The position numbers and the translations under genes were made by a program. The notes under the pieces were generated by a model. It saw only the letters and a program-made list of their open reading frames with translations. It searched no databases and was not told where the DNA came from. Below, piece after piece: positions 1 through 13,100 of a DNA stretch of 46,042 nucleotides; position 1 is the stretch's first letter, and each line of letters starts with the position of its first letter. This DNA comes from Microbotryum silenes-acaulis (Eukaryota > Basidiomycota > Microbotryomycetes > Microbotryales > Microbotryaceae): NCBI GenBank assembly GCA_003665825.1, contig QPFY01000035.1:1-46042 (forward strand), given 5' to 3'.

Positions 1-27
1 CCTAACCCTAACCCTAACCCTAACCCC
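1..27. repeat. Terminal telomere repeat tract (CCCTAA)n
   Basis: The first 27 bases are four to five units of CCCTAA. This is the C-rich strand of a TTAGGG telomere, so the left edge of the window is a physical chromosome end. The tract is short, probably because the assembly stops inside the telomere. The sequence switches directly into the subtelomeric repeat (GAGTGAGTGGGGAGAGGG-like) that also opens the later repeat units. Confidence 0.95.
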
Positions 28-3000
28 GAGTAAGGAGTGAGTGGGGAGAGGGAAAGGGAAAGGGGCGTTGGCGTGCGTGAACGTGAAGTCGAGCCAATCA
101 ACTCATTGTCGGCGCAAGATCCCGAGGCTCGGCGCACTCGGCTGTGAGATCGGTCTCCGATTTGCTCAAGTCCAGTCAACCTGTTGCACTTCAAGATTCA
201 AACGTCCAACAAGGATGCGAGAGAGCTTCAGGACTAGAGAGAGCAAGTACTTTCGAGGTTAGTGCGTATCAGCGCTTGTCGACACGGGCCGTTCGACTGG
301 CAATCGGCCAGCGTCCGCGGCGACAAAGTCAATTCGTGCAGGTCACTCTAAGCGGCCTGTACTATTGATACTCCTATACTAAAAGACTGTTCTTGGAATT
401 TAGACGAGCTGTGTCGGAAGATTTGAGGTGAAGACATCGTATTCAGGAGCAGATCTTTGATCCGATTACAAGCGAGATCATCGCGCGATGGCAGACGACT
501 CGGAGACTCAGAGCCACGCCGGGCGTGTCCCGTAAGCAGGTCTTTGTCTCTTGCAGACCGCAATTCTGTGAAATGCGTCAAGAGGTGAGTTTACTTCTCA
601 GGTGATGTCTAGCGGCGTGAACACAGCTTGAGCGTAGCGTTCCTCCAAGAGATCGTCGGTGAAAAGATGACGCGGTCGGCACTTCGTTTGCGGACAAGTT
701 TTTGTTCGGACGCCTTCGACGATGATTGTAGTTCGCTGTGAGGTCGATCTGACGACTCTTTTCCGGTAAAAAGTCATGCGTATGAAATAGAGTTCAGGGA
801 TATGGTGATGGCGCCGAGAAGATCGTCCAGTTAGCACTGTCGGCGGAAAAAACTCGATCGTTACCCCAGCCGAGGACACGGGGTGACGCATCGACTCATT
901 CTCACTGGCCCCTCCTGCAGACAAATGCTTCCCACTCTCAGAGAACACTCGAATATGCGAAAAAACGGCGGGTCGATCGGCGTGCCGTGCTAAATTGGGA
1001 GGTTGATGCAGTATTTTCCTCGGCACCGTTCTCCGAGATCAAAAAGCAAAAGTGATGCCGCAGCACACCCGATCTCGGTCGAGCGGGTCCTTTCATCGGG
1101 TCACTGCTGCAAGCAATACAACTCGAATTGGAGCATGCTTCAAGCTGTCTGACTCCGGTTGACAGACCTATTACAACATGATGACCACCGTGTTGAAGTC
1201 AATTTCGACTTCTGATCGAGTTGAAAAGTCGCGCGAGGACACGGAGATACTCTCGATCGCGCAAACTCGGCTCCTTTACTTTTCGCTGGTCGATCGGATC
1301 GTGATCCTTCGACGATCGAAGGAGGACCTTTATAGTTGAATTTCTTAGCGTTGACGGAAGAATCCATGGGGTGCTTTGCGGTGTCAAAGCTTATTTTTAG
1401 TCAGGATCGTCGGTGACGGATGCGGGCGGCAGAGGTTCGGCTGTACGCGAAAGCCGAGGAACCCTCCGGTCTCGAATCACGGCATGCCGCTGCAAGCAGC
1501 TGTTTTTCACACTTATTTACTTCCTATAGTCGTAAAAAGGCTATTGTAAAAGGCTAGGGATGCGATTGCAAGGTTGAAGGTCACTCTAAACGGACGGCGG
1601 CAGGTCAGCTCGGTCGGCAGCAGCGACGAGTACGCATGGCAACATGAGCAACGAATACGATCAATCCAGTGAGTCACTGTGACGTACTCCGATATAGTTT
1701 TGATTGCGTTCAGCAGTTGGTAGTCCAGCGCTCAAGTTAGATTTGATTCAAGAACATTCCATTGAAGTCGTTTGCGCGAGAACCATGTCGGAGGCCGCAG
1801 GAAAACCCGGCAAGAATGGCTCAAGAAGATCCAAAGGTTCTCAGACACGCACATATGAGCTCAAAGACCGAATGGTATTGCATCGAGGAACACATGCGAT
1901 CGTACCTCAGAAATGTAGGGAAAGAACTGGAAGGAGTAAACGTCGCTCGAGCGGTGGGGCAAAGAGTCAAGGTGGTCCTTCGTTCTCAATCTCGAGGCGA
2001 GCCGGCCGGGCGCTAGGTCACCCACAAGAGTTTGGATGGTTGGAAAAGCCTCCTCGCACAGGACATCGACAAATATCGAGTCTTGGGTGGCGGAGACAGC
2101 AGCGGCAAAGATGAGAGCCTGCATACTCGTCGACGAGCGATCTGTCGCACCGAGTTGAGTTTTGAGGTCGGGGCCGATGGAGAGGAGATTAGCTTCGAGC
2201 AGAGCAAGTCCTGCCGAAAAAGGTCTGGTACCTCAATTGGAAACAGTCGACGATTATATCCATGAGAGCTAGAAACGGTTTCGAGCGAGTCGGAGTTCAA
2301 AGAGTCGAGTTGAGCGCAGGCGGAAATCTGAGACCTGGTGGAGCAAATCAACCATCCAACATGAGCAATAATGCACACACTTGCAACACGCGGGGTGGAA
2401 GAAGGGAAGACCTTCAGGTTGAAGGCACGCACTAACCTTTCGGATGTTTGCTCGCTTTGTGACTGCCAAACGAGTTCGTTTGCACCCAGCGAGGTGAGTG
2501 TAAGCTGCGAAGCGAGAGATGGAGCACCATGCGACGCCGATCGCAGTCCATGACCGCATGACCAGGGTTGCTGAAGCGTGTACGAACGTGCAACTTGCAG
2601 AGGTGGGATGGTGATCGCCCGTATCAAGCTGGTCGAGCCAATCTTTGAAATCGATTGAGAGTGCGAAGGATCGTCACGGTCCGATGCCGAAATCGAGCGC
2701 CGAGTGGTCCGGAGAAGCCCGAGTCGGGACTTTATCCTTCGACGTGCACAACGTAATAAGGAGTTCGAGTAAGATGTGAAGCAATGAGGAGGTGTTCCGT
2801 GGCACATCTCGGGAGCTTTGCCGTGAAGTCGATCGGGCGGAGCGATCGACGAGGTCGAAAGTCAGCGTGCAAGTCCGGTCGAATTAAACGGCAAGGAAGA
2901 CGAGCGGGCATGTGGGATGTTGAGGTGCCATGAGGTGAAACGTAGCGCTCAGTGGTGTGGACGGATGACTCGACGAGCCGGATCACGAGGGCCGGCGATT

Positions 3001-5290
3001 GAGTGAGTCGCGGCGGGGTCGAGACGGGGTGATAGTGCTTGAGGCAATGCGGGTCTCCCATCTCGACATCGACGCACTCGTGCTTCAAACTGGTGGCGAG
3101 GTACCGAGGGATGGTGATCTGCGGGCTCGAATGCTGGGCGTGCGAGCTTGTAAGCATCGCTGCGAAGTTCCGTTCGAAGGAGCGCTCCTAGTCCGGGTCA
3201 TTCGTGACCAACAATCTACACTGTGCAGTGACGCAACAGATCTTGATCTCGTCAGCAAAGAGTGCAACTCAAGCGAGGGCTCCGATTGAATGGCTCACTG
3301 TGGGCGGTCTGAGCCCGTCGTCGGTGGTCGAGCACGTGATCCGGTCATGACGGCTGTCAGAAAGGAAGGGCTGTCGATGTTCAAAGTATCGTCGAGTTAA
3401 AGCTCGAGTTGATCGAGCGAGGTCGAGTGGCGATTCGGGCAGGGTGGGCACATCGAGGCGGACCCATGTCAGTTGGTGCTTGATCGTCCATCGAGTAGTG
3501 CTCGATCGTCGCTTCGGTATAACCGAAGCAAGTTGCCTGAGAGATGGACGGGTCCAGCTGATCATCGGCGATTCGGGCAGGGTGGGCACATCGAGGCGGA
3601 CCCATGTCAGTTGGTGCTTGATCGTCCATCGAGTAGTGCTCGATCGTCGCTTCGGTATAACCGAAGCAAGTTGCCTGAGAGATGGACGGGTCCAGCTGAT
3701 CATCGGAGTGCCGAACGGTTCGAGCCGAGACGAAGCTACTCGATGAAATGGCTCGAGTGAGGAGCCAGCCAAAAAGAGCGCCGAAGAGTCAAGCTGATCC
3801 CAAGAAAATGACAGAACTCGGGTCGAGCGAAGTCGTATTGGCGATTGTAGTATTGAATCCCAAGCTCGGGGCATGGGGTGGAGGAGATGTTTGAGCAAGT
3901 CGGTGCGAAGCTGAGGATGGGCGACGTGCGAGTCGGATCTAGCGCGTCAAAAATGACGGGGCAATGCTGTGAAACACAGATGAGTGTTTGTAAAAGCGTC
4001 AGTATTGAAGGGACTCGAGACGATGGACACCCGGGTTGGAGAGGAGAGCATACCAGACTGGGGTTCTCATTGATCGAGCTAATCCGCCGGTGTGGATGCG
4101 AAGATCACGGGATAGTGTCGAGCCGGGTGCGGCGACACAGAACAAGATGAGGTGAGGTGAATCGTATCGATAGGTGAATTGCCATAGGATTCGAGAATGG
4201 GGCGATCGTGGGGTCGGCGCTCATGATGAGTAGGTCAGGTCAGTTGATAACAATGAGTCTATGGCGATCGAGCACGAGTACGGTGGAAGGTCGACGGTTG
4301 AGGCGGTCGAGGAAGCCATCGCGAGGGGCGAACGAGTTGTTACTTCGCACGTCGTGGTGATGGGATGAGCACGGACGGGGGCGAGATCGGGCGGAAGAGG
4401 TTTGTCAGTTCGGTCGGTTGATCGGTCGATCGGACCGAGGTTCGATGCTGGGTGCGAAGCGTCGGACGGGCATCAATCAAATGGTCGCCGAGTCGAGCAA
4501 CAGATGTTCCGACAAACTCCGAGCTTGCCGCGTCGGTGAGACTCGTCGAAGAGACCCGATGTGACAGCGAGTGATTGCATTCGAGCGATCGGTCGACGTT
4601 GACGACGCGAGTGAACGGTGAACGATGTGGGGGTGGGCGAGGTGATCCTCACAGGCCGACAGTGCGGCAATGTGGGTCGAGTGATGTGTACATCGATGCG
4701 AGGCCTCAGGAAGGGGGGACAATCACGTTGATGTTACTGATGAGGACGTGGCATTGTGATCGCAGAGTATGGTCGTACAAGTCACAGAGCGGTTCGGTGC
4801 GAAGCTCGGATGCGAGCGAGTCGGCCACACGCGATCTGAACTAGTGTGATGAGCAGCAAAGACAAACATGAGGTGAGCGAATGGGACGAGAGCTGAGGAC
4901 TATCTGAATGAAGGGCTCACCACACGCATCGGTCGAGTAGCTTGTGGGCGATCGGGGGTGATCGAGGCGATGCGCTGACCGAGCACGTGTCCGACCGAGG
5001 ACGCTCGAGCGATGCATCGACGTAGTTAGTACGCTGCTGAAAGTGACCACGTCCTTTCAGATCAACCTGTTCAGCGTATCTTGCTGAAGATGACGATGTT
5101 GGAGTCGTTGATAGTCGTGTCGTGCGACGTCGCACCGTGCCCGCGTGAGCCCGCACAAAGGCACACGTCGAGCGTCTGTCGAGCGTGGCCGAGCTGCATC
5201 TTGCCGATTGGGTGATGTGGGGAGAGCGTTGTGGTGTAGTGGGATCAAAGCCGAGTCGAGTCGAGGCGGGTCAAGTGGTGCGCGTGGTGC
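28..5290. repeat. Subtelomeric repeat unit 1
   Basis: First of three long direct repeats. It opens with GTGAGTGGGGAGAGGG at 39 and contains landmarks that recur in the same order in units 2 and 3: GTCTCCGATTTGCT (about 151), GGGTGCTTTGCGGTGTCAAA (about 1369), AAAACCCGGCAAGAATGG (about 1802), and GCAGCAGCGGCAAAGATGAG-like (about 2097). Positions 2330-5290 are nearly identical to 13915-16726, and 600-2230 are nearly identical to 10690-12290. The longest reading frames (264 aa on minus, 136 aa on plus) are Arg/Ser-rich, match no family I know, and change length between copies, so I do not call them genes. No RNA gene was recognised. Confidence 0.85.
3431..3706. repeat. 138-bp perfect tandem duplication inside unit 1
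   Basis: The segment beginning CGATTCGGGCAGGGTGGGCA occurs at 3431-3568 and again, head to tail, at 3569-3706. The homologous place in unit 3 (about 15027) has a single copy, so the duplication is specific to unit 1 and is younger than the unit 1/unit 3 split. The period is a multiple of three, so overlapping spurious reading frames stay open across it. Confidence 0.9.
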
Positions 5291-8200
5291 GAGTGAGTGG
5301 GGAGAGGGAAAGGAGCGTTGGCGCGCGCGAATCTGAAATCGAGCGGTTGGCCGACCGAACTCGGCTGAACTCGGCTGAACTCGGCTGAACTCAGGCAGAC
5401 TCGGCGCCGACGGGAAGCTTATTAGGCGCGCTCGGCCGAGAGATCCGACGGTCTCCGATTTGCTCGAGTCCAGTCGACCTGTTGCACTTCAAGACTCGAA
5501 GATCGAACAGGGATCCGAGGGAACTTCAAGGCTAGAGAGAGCGAGTACCTCCGAACTCGGTGCGAGGGCCCGGACGAGTCGGCCGGCGGCGTCCGCGGCA
5601 AAAAGGTCGACCCGTCCAGGTCACTGAGCACACTCGTACACTCATCAATCTTTTACTCAAACGCTATTTCCAAAATGTGTACGAGGTGCGTCGGAATCTT
5701 TGAGGGCAAACACATCTGATCCGGGAGCAGGTCGTTGGTCCGATTACTCGGAGTCGAGATGAGTCATCGATGGGAGACGAGAACCGCGGGCGTGTCCTGG
5801 AAGCGCATCTCAGTCTCTCGCTGACCGCAATGCTGTGAAATGCATCAAGAGATGAGTTGAGCTCTCAAGTGGTATCTGGCGGCGTGGATACAGTTTGAGA
5901 GCTGGCTCTCTCCAACAGCTCGTCGGTGAAAACTCGCTGCGGTCGGCACTTCGTTTGCGGACAAATTCGATCGCTTTCGACGATGATCGCAATGCTCTGT
6001 TAGGTCGATCTGACGACTTCTTCTCGGTACAGAACCATTCGTTTGAAATAGTAAAGGGATATGGTGATGGCGCGGAGAAGATCGTCCAGTTAACACTGTC
6101 GGCAAAAAGGCTCGATGGTCGCCGAGCCGGCGAGAGACAAGTAAGGAGTAATCGACTCATTCTCGCAGCCCCATCCGGCAGATAGATGTTTCCCACTCTC
6201 AGAACACTCAAAAATTCGAATATAGTCGTCCATACGCGTGCAGTGCTAGATTGCGGTCCTGTTGAGGCAGTATTTTCATCGGGACCGGTCTTCGAGATCA
6301 CAAAGCCAAAGTGATCCCGCAGCACACAGGATCTAGGTCGATGTGGTCCTTTCCAACAGGTCATTGCTGCAAGCCATATACCTTGCATCGAAGCATGTTG
6401 CAAGCTACAGGAATACTTTTGAGACAGCTATCACATGGTGTTCACTGTGTTGGAGTCACTTTCGAGTGCTGATTTGGAGTTGAAAAGTCGCGCAAGGAGG
6501 TCGGCCGGCTCTCGATCGCGCAAACTCGACTCCTTTACTTTTCGCTGGTCGATCGGATAGTGATCTTCGACACTCGAAGGAGGACTTTCTTAATGTAATT
6601 TTTCAATCTTGACGGAAGAATCCATGGGGTACTTTGCGGTGTCAAAGCATACTTTCAGTCATGATCGTCGGTGAGGGATGCGGGTCGCAGAAGTTCGACT
6701 TTGCGTGAAAGCCGAGGAAGCCCCTCGCTGTCGAATCACGGCATACCTCTGCAAGCAGCTGTTCTTCACACTTGTTTACTTGCTAAAGCCGGAAAGAGGC
6801 TATAGTAAAAGGCTAGGGATGCGAGTGCAAGGTTGAAGCCCACTCTAAACGGACCGCGGCATGTCACTGCAGCTCTGTCGGCATGGGCGACGCATACGCA
6901 TGAGCGACGAATACGATCGATCCAGTGAGTCACTTTGACATTCTCGGATACAATTTTGCTTGCGTTCAGCAGTTGGTAGTCCAGAGTTGATGTCGAATTC
7001 GATACAAGAACATCCCATAGAGGTCGTTTGCGGCAGAACCATGTCCGAGGCCGCAGGAAAACCCGGCAAGAATGGCTCAAGAAGATCCAAAGGTTCTCAG
7101 ACACGCACATATGAGCTCAAAGACCGAATGGTATTGCATCGAGGAACACATGCGATCGTACCTCAGAAATGGAGGGAAAGAACTGGAAGGAGTAAACGTC
7201 GCTCGAGCGGTGGGGCAAAGAGTCAAGGTGGTCCTTCGTTCTCAATCTCGAGGCGAGCCGGCCGGGCGCTAGGTCACCCACAAGAGTTTGGATGGTTGGA
7301 AAAGCCTCCTCGCAAAGGACATCGGCAAATATCGAGTCTTAGGTGGCGGAGACAGCAGCGGCAAAGATGAGAGCCTGCATACTCGTCGACGAGCGATCTG
7401 TCGCACCGAGTTGAGTTTTGAGGTCGGGGCCGATGGAGAGGAGATTAGCTTCGAGCAGAGCAAGTCCTGCCGAAAAAGTCTGGATCCGCAAGTAGGCGAC
7501 GACCATTATTCTGGGAGACGGACTGGAAACGGTTCCGAGCGGTTCCGAGTCCAAAAAGTCGAGTTGAGCGCAGACGGAAATCCAAGACCTGGTGGAGCAA
7601 ATCAACCGTCAAACATGAGCAATAGTGCACACACTTGCAACACGAGATGTGGAGGGAGGGAAGGACTTCAGGTTGAGGGCATGCACTGACCTTTCGGACG
7701 TTTGCGCGCTTAGTGACTGCCAAACGAGTTCGTCGCTACCAAGCGAGGTGACAAGCGAAGCGAGAAGGGATGGAACACCGTGCGTCGTTGAGCGCAGTCC
7801 ATGACCGCATAACCAGGGTTGCTGAAGCGTGTACGAACGTGCAAGTCGCCGAGGTGGGATGGTGATCGCACGTATCATGCTGGTCGAGCGAATCGCCGAG
7901 ATCGATTGAGAGTGCGAAGGATCGTCACGGTCCAACGCTGAAATCGAGCGCCGAGTGGTCCGGAGAAGCCCGAGTCGGGACTTTATGCTTCGACATGCAC
8001 AACGTAATAAGGAGTTCGAGTAAGATGTGCAGCGATGAGGAGGTTGTCTGTGGCAAATCTCGAGAGTTTTGCCGGAAAGTCGATTGGATGATGCGATCGA
8101 AGAGGTTGAAAGCAGTCCGATCAAGTTGAACGGCGAGGACGGCGAGCGGGAATGCGGGATGTTGAGAACGACAAGTTGAGATGTAGTGGCTTCGGACAAA

Positions 8201-10160
8201 TGCCTTGACAAGCTGGATGACGAGGGCGGGCGATCGAGCAAACCGCTCGCAGCGGCTCGAAAGCTGCTGGGCGAGCTAGGATCTCCGGCGGACCTCCGTG
8301 GCGAGAAGGCCGCAACTAGTCTGCGTGCTGGGACCTTGTCGCAAGAGAAACCGAGGAATGGTAATTCACGAACTCGGCTGTGGGACGTGCGAGCGTGTGA
8401 GCGAATTCGTGCGAAGGTCCATTCGAGTGAGCGCTCCCATTCCAGGTCTTCCGTGACCAACGATCTGCAGTACGCAGTGACACGGCATATCTTCGTCTCA
8501 TCAGCAAGGAGTGCAAGTCGCAAGTGAGAGCTCAGATCGAAACAGCTCACTGTCGGCGGTCTGAGCGAATCGTCCGAGGTCGAGCAGTTCCGGTCGCGAT
8601 GGCTCGAGTGAGCAATCGACATAGCCCGGACGCAACTGTAGCTACCTTCGAGCTCGTTATCGAGTCGTTGAAAGCCGATTGGTGATGGTGAGAGTGTTGC
8701 AGTTGCTGAATGAGTTCCGCTTGCCTTAACCGGCTCCGGGTCACACGTCAAGTGCCGGGTCGAGTAAGGTCGAGCCGCATGTACCGAGCAAGTAAAGTTC
8801 CACCAGGACGGCAAGGTGTTGCTTCGTCGTGTCTTCGCGCAGTGAGAGAAAAGACGAGTTGTGTCGAGTGGTGCGAGAGATCGGCTAATAACGAATCGTG
8901 GGTGGCGGAGGCAGCAGCGGCAAAGATAAGAGCTTTCACCATCGTCGAATCGCACCGAGTTGAGTTTTGCGGTCAGGGCTGATCGAGAAGAGATCGAGGT
9001 CCATCCATGAGAAGCTAGCTAGAAACGGTTTCGAACGAGTCGAGTTAAGCGCCGGCCAAAATCCATGACCTGGTGGAGCGAAAGAAAAGTCAAACATAAG
9101 CAAGAGGGCACAGACTTGCAACACACGAGGTGGAGGAAGGGAAAGCCTTCAGGTTACAGGCACTCACTGACGCTTTGTGACTGCCGAACGAGTTCGGGGG
9201 ATGTTTAGAGCGACGAGTTGAGACGTAGTGACCTTGAACGGATGACTCGAAGAGCTGGATGACGGGCGGCGGGAGGTTGAGTGATTCGCGGCGCGGTCGA
9301 GAAAGTGCTTGAGCCGATGAAGGTGTCCGAGCTCGACATTGACAAAACCAGTCGAGTTGTGCAACAGAAGATGCGACAAACCCGGGCTTGCCGCATCGTT
9401 GAGACCCTTCGATTCGATCAAGAAAGAGATGTGAGGGAATGCATTTGTGCGATTGGTTGACGTTGACGACGCGGGTGCACCATGTGGGGGTGGCGGAGGT
9501 GATCGTCACTGGCCGAACGTGGTGTTTGGGGGTGGGCCGATGTGGGCCGAGTGACATGTGCATCGATTCGAGACCTCAAGAAGGCTGATCATGTCTTCGA
9601 TGGTGCTGATGACAGATGCGCAGAGTATGGTCCTACAAGTCACAGAGCGGTTCGGTGCGAGGCTCGGATGCCAGCGAGACGGCCAACGCACGATCTGAAC
9701 TAGAGTGATGAGCAGCAAAGACGTACATGAGGTGAGCGATTGCAGTTCCCGCTGAATACTATCTGAGTGAAGTTCTCTCCACAGTCATTGCCCGAGTAGC
9801 GGGTGGGCGATCGGGGTGATCGAGGCGGTGCGCTCACCGGGCATGTGTCCGACTGAGAACGCTCGAGCGATGCATCGACGTAAGCTTGGACGCTGCTGAA
9901 AGTGACCACGCCCTCTCAGGGTGCAGTTTCAGTTGTACGGTGTTAATGATGGCAATGTTGGACATGTCGTTAACCGTGTTGTGCGACGTCGCACCGTGCC
10001 CGCATCAGCCGGCTTGAAGTGACACGTTGAGCTGTAGTTGAGAGAGATCGAATTGCATCTTGCGGATTGAATGGCGCATGTGACGATGTAAAGGCATGTG
10101 AAGTCGAGGTGTGGTGTGGTGCGAGCAGTGCCGAGTCCGAGTCGAGTGGTCCGAGTGAGA
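5291..10160. repeat. Subtelomeric repeat unit 2
   Basis: Second unit, opening with GAGTGAGTGGGGAGAGGGAA. It is more diverged from units 1 and 3 than they are from each other. It has the same module order, with a second partial pass of the AGCAGCGGCAAAGATRAGAG module near 8900 in addition to 7350. A 10-bp simple repeat (AACTCGGCTG, four times) near 5358-5395 is specific to this unit. The 448-codon minus-strand frame at 7609-8955 is low-complexity Ser/Arg/Leu-rich and not conserved as a frame in the other units. I see no gene here. Confidence 0.8.
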
Positions 10161-13100
10161 AGTGAGTGGGGAGAGGGAAAGGAGCGTTGGCGCGCGCGAG
10201 TCCGAAGTCGCTAACCGCGCAAAAGATCCCGAACTATCCCGAAGCTCGGCGCGCTTGGCCGAAAGTTCGGTCTCCGATTTGCTCGAGTCCAGTCGACCTG
10301 TTGCACTTTAAGACTCGAAGATCGAGCAAGGATCCGAGGGAACTTCAAGGCTAGAGAGAGCGAGTACCTCCGAGGTCACCGCGTGGGTCGTTGAACGAGT
10401 CGGCCGCCGGCGTCCGTGGCGAGAGTCGGAGGAGGTCGATCGTCCGGGTCACTGAGCACGCCTGTACGCTTGTCATTTCTTTACTCAAAAGCTGTTCCCA
10501 AAATAGATACGAGCTGTGTGGGAATATTTAAGGAAAAACACCTCTGATCCGGGAGCAGCTCTTTGGTCCGATTACGAGCGAGATCATCGCCCGATGGTAG
10601 ACGAGACTTAGAGTCAGGAGCGTGTTTTTGAAGCACATCTCAGTCGGGCGCTCGCAGACCGCAATGCTGTGAAATGCATTAAGAGGTGGGTTGAGTTCTC
10701 AGGTGATGTCTAGCGGCGTGAACACAGCTTGAGCGTAGCGTTCCTCCAAGAGATCGTCGGTGAAAAGATGACGCGGTCGGCACTTCGTTTGCGGACAAGT
10801 TTTTGTTCGGACGCCTTCGACGATGATTGTAGTTCGCTGTGAGGTCGATCTGACGACTCTTTTTCGGTGAAAAGGCATGCGTTTGAAATAATACAGGGGT
10901 GATGGCGCCGAGAAGATCGTCCAGTTAGCACTGTCGGCGGAAAAAACTCGATCGTTACCCAGCCGAGGACACGGGGTGACGCATCGACTCATTCTCACTG
11001 GCCCCTCCTGCAGACAAATGCTTCCCACTCTCAGAGAACACTCGAATATGCGAAAAAACGGCGGGTCGATCGGCGTGCCCTAACCCTAACCCTAACCCTA
11101 TCCTCGGCACCGTCCTCCGAGATCAAAAAGCAAAAGTCATGCCGCAGCACACCCGATCTCGGTCGATCGGGTCCTTTCAAACGGGTCACTGCTGTAAGCA
11201 ATATCACTCGAATTTGAGCATGTTTCAAGCTGTACGACCCCGTTTGACAGACCTATTACATGATGACCACCCTGTTGAAGTCAATTCCGACTTCTGATCA
11301 GGAGTTGAAAAGTCGCGCGAGGACACGGAGATACTCTCGATCGCGCAAACTCGGCTCCTTTACTTTTCGCTGGTCGATCGGATCGTGATCCTTCGACGAT
11401 CGAAGGAGGACCTTTATAGTTGAATTTCTTAGCGTTGACTGAAGAATCCATGGGGTGCTTTGCGGTGTCAAAGCTTATTTTTAGTCAGGATTGTCGGTGA
11501 CGGATGCGGGCGGCAGAGGTTCGACTTTACGAGAAAGCCGAGGAACCCTCCGGTCTCGAATCACGGCATGCCGCTGCAAGCAGCTGTTTTTCACACTTAT
11601 TTACTTGCTATAGTCGTAAAAAGGCTAGGGATGCGATTGCAAGGTTGAAGGTCACTCTAAACGGACGGCGGCAGGTCAGCTCGGTCGGCAGCAGCGACGA
11701 GTACGCATGGCAACATGAGCAACGAATACGATCAATCCAGTGGGTCACTGTGACGTACTCCGATATAGTTTTGATTGCGTTCAGCAGTTGGTAGTCCAGC
11801 GCTCATGTTAGATTTGATTCAAGAACATTCCATTGAAGTCGTTTGCGCGAGAACCATGTCGGAGGCCGCAGGAAAACCCGGCAAGAATGGCTCAAGAAGA
11901 TCCAAAGGTTCTCAGACACGCACATGAGCTCAAAGACCGAATGGTATTGCATCGAGGAACACATGCGATCGTACCTCAGAAATGTAGGGAAAGAAGTGAA
12001 AGGAGCAAACGTCGCTCGAGCAGTTGGGCAAAGAGTCAAGGTGGTCCTTTGTTCTCACTCTCGAGGCAAGCGGGCAGGGCGCTAGGTCACCCACAAGAGT
12101 TCGGATGGTTGGAGAAGCCACCTCGCACAGGACATCGGCAATATCGAGTCTTGGGTGGCGGAGGTAGCAGCGGCAAAAATGAGAGCCTGCATGCTCATCG
12201 ACGAACGATCGGTCGCACCGAGTTGAGTTTTTAGGTCGGGACCGATCGAGAGGAGTTCAAAGTCGAGCAGAGCAACTCCCGCCAAAAACGTCTGGAACTT
12301 CAATTGGAAAGAGTCGACGACCATTCTTCCGGGAGACAGACTGAAAACGGTTGCGAGCAGTTCGGAGTCCAAAGAGTCGAGTTGAGCGCAGTTGGGGAAC
12401 TAAAGCCTGGTGGAGTGATTCAACCGTCAAACATGAGCGATAGTGCACACACTTGCAACACGAGGTGTGGAGGAAGGAAAGCATTTCAATTTGAAGGCAT
12501 GCACTGACCTTGCGGACGTTTGAGCGCTTAGTGACCGCCAAACGAGTTCGTCGCTACCAAGCGAGAGGGGATGGAACACCGTGCGTCGCTGAGCACTATC
12601 CACGACCGAATGACCAGAGTCTGTACGAACGTGCATATCGCAGAGGTGGGATGGTGATTGTACATATCCAGCTGGCCGAGCGAATCGCCGAGGTCGATTG
12701 AGAGTGCGAAGGATCGTCACCGAATTCGAGCGCCGAGTTGCCCGAAGAAGCCCGAGTCGAGGCTGTACGGATCAACGTGCGCAACGTGGGACGGTGTTCG
12801 AGTAAGATTTGAACGGATGAGGAGGCGTTCCGTGGGGAATCTTGACAGCTTTGCCAGCAAGTCGATTGGTCGGTGCGATCGACGAGGTAGGAACCCAGCG
12901 TGCAAGTCCGGTCAACTTGAACGGCAAGGAGCGCGGGAATGTGGGATGTTGAGGTGCCATGGGGTGAAACGTAGACGATCTAGGATGCCTTGACAAGCTG
13001 GATGACGAAGGCGGGCGATTGAGCAATTCGTTCGCAGCGGCTCGAAAGCTGCTGGGCGAGCAAGGATCCCCGGCGGATCTCCACTGGCAAGAAGGCCGAC

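Noticed and set aside
1704..2114. 136-codon plus frame also present at 6960-7370, hinting at a conserved small gene
   Set aside because: It is shared only because the DNA repeat is shared. Unit 3 breaks it by a two-base difference, and the changes show no preference for silent sites that I can see.
7609..8955. 448-codon minus-strand reading frame in subtelomeric unit 2 (and 264-codon relative at 2013-2807)
   Set aside because: Ser/Arg/Leu-rich low complexity, not conserved as a frame between units, no domain. Explained by the TCGA-rich composition, which has few stop codons.
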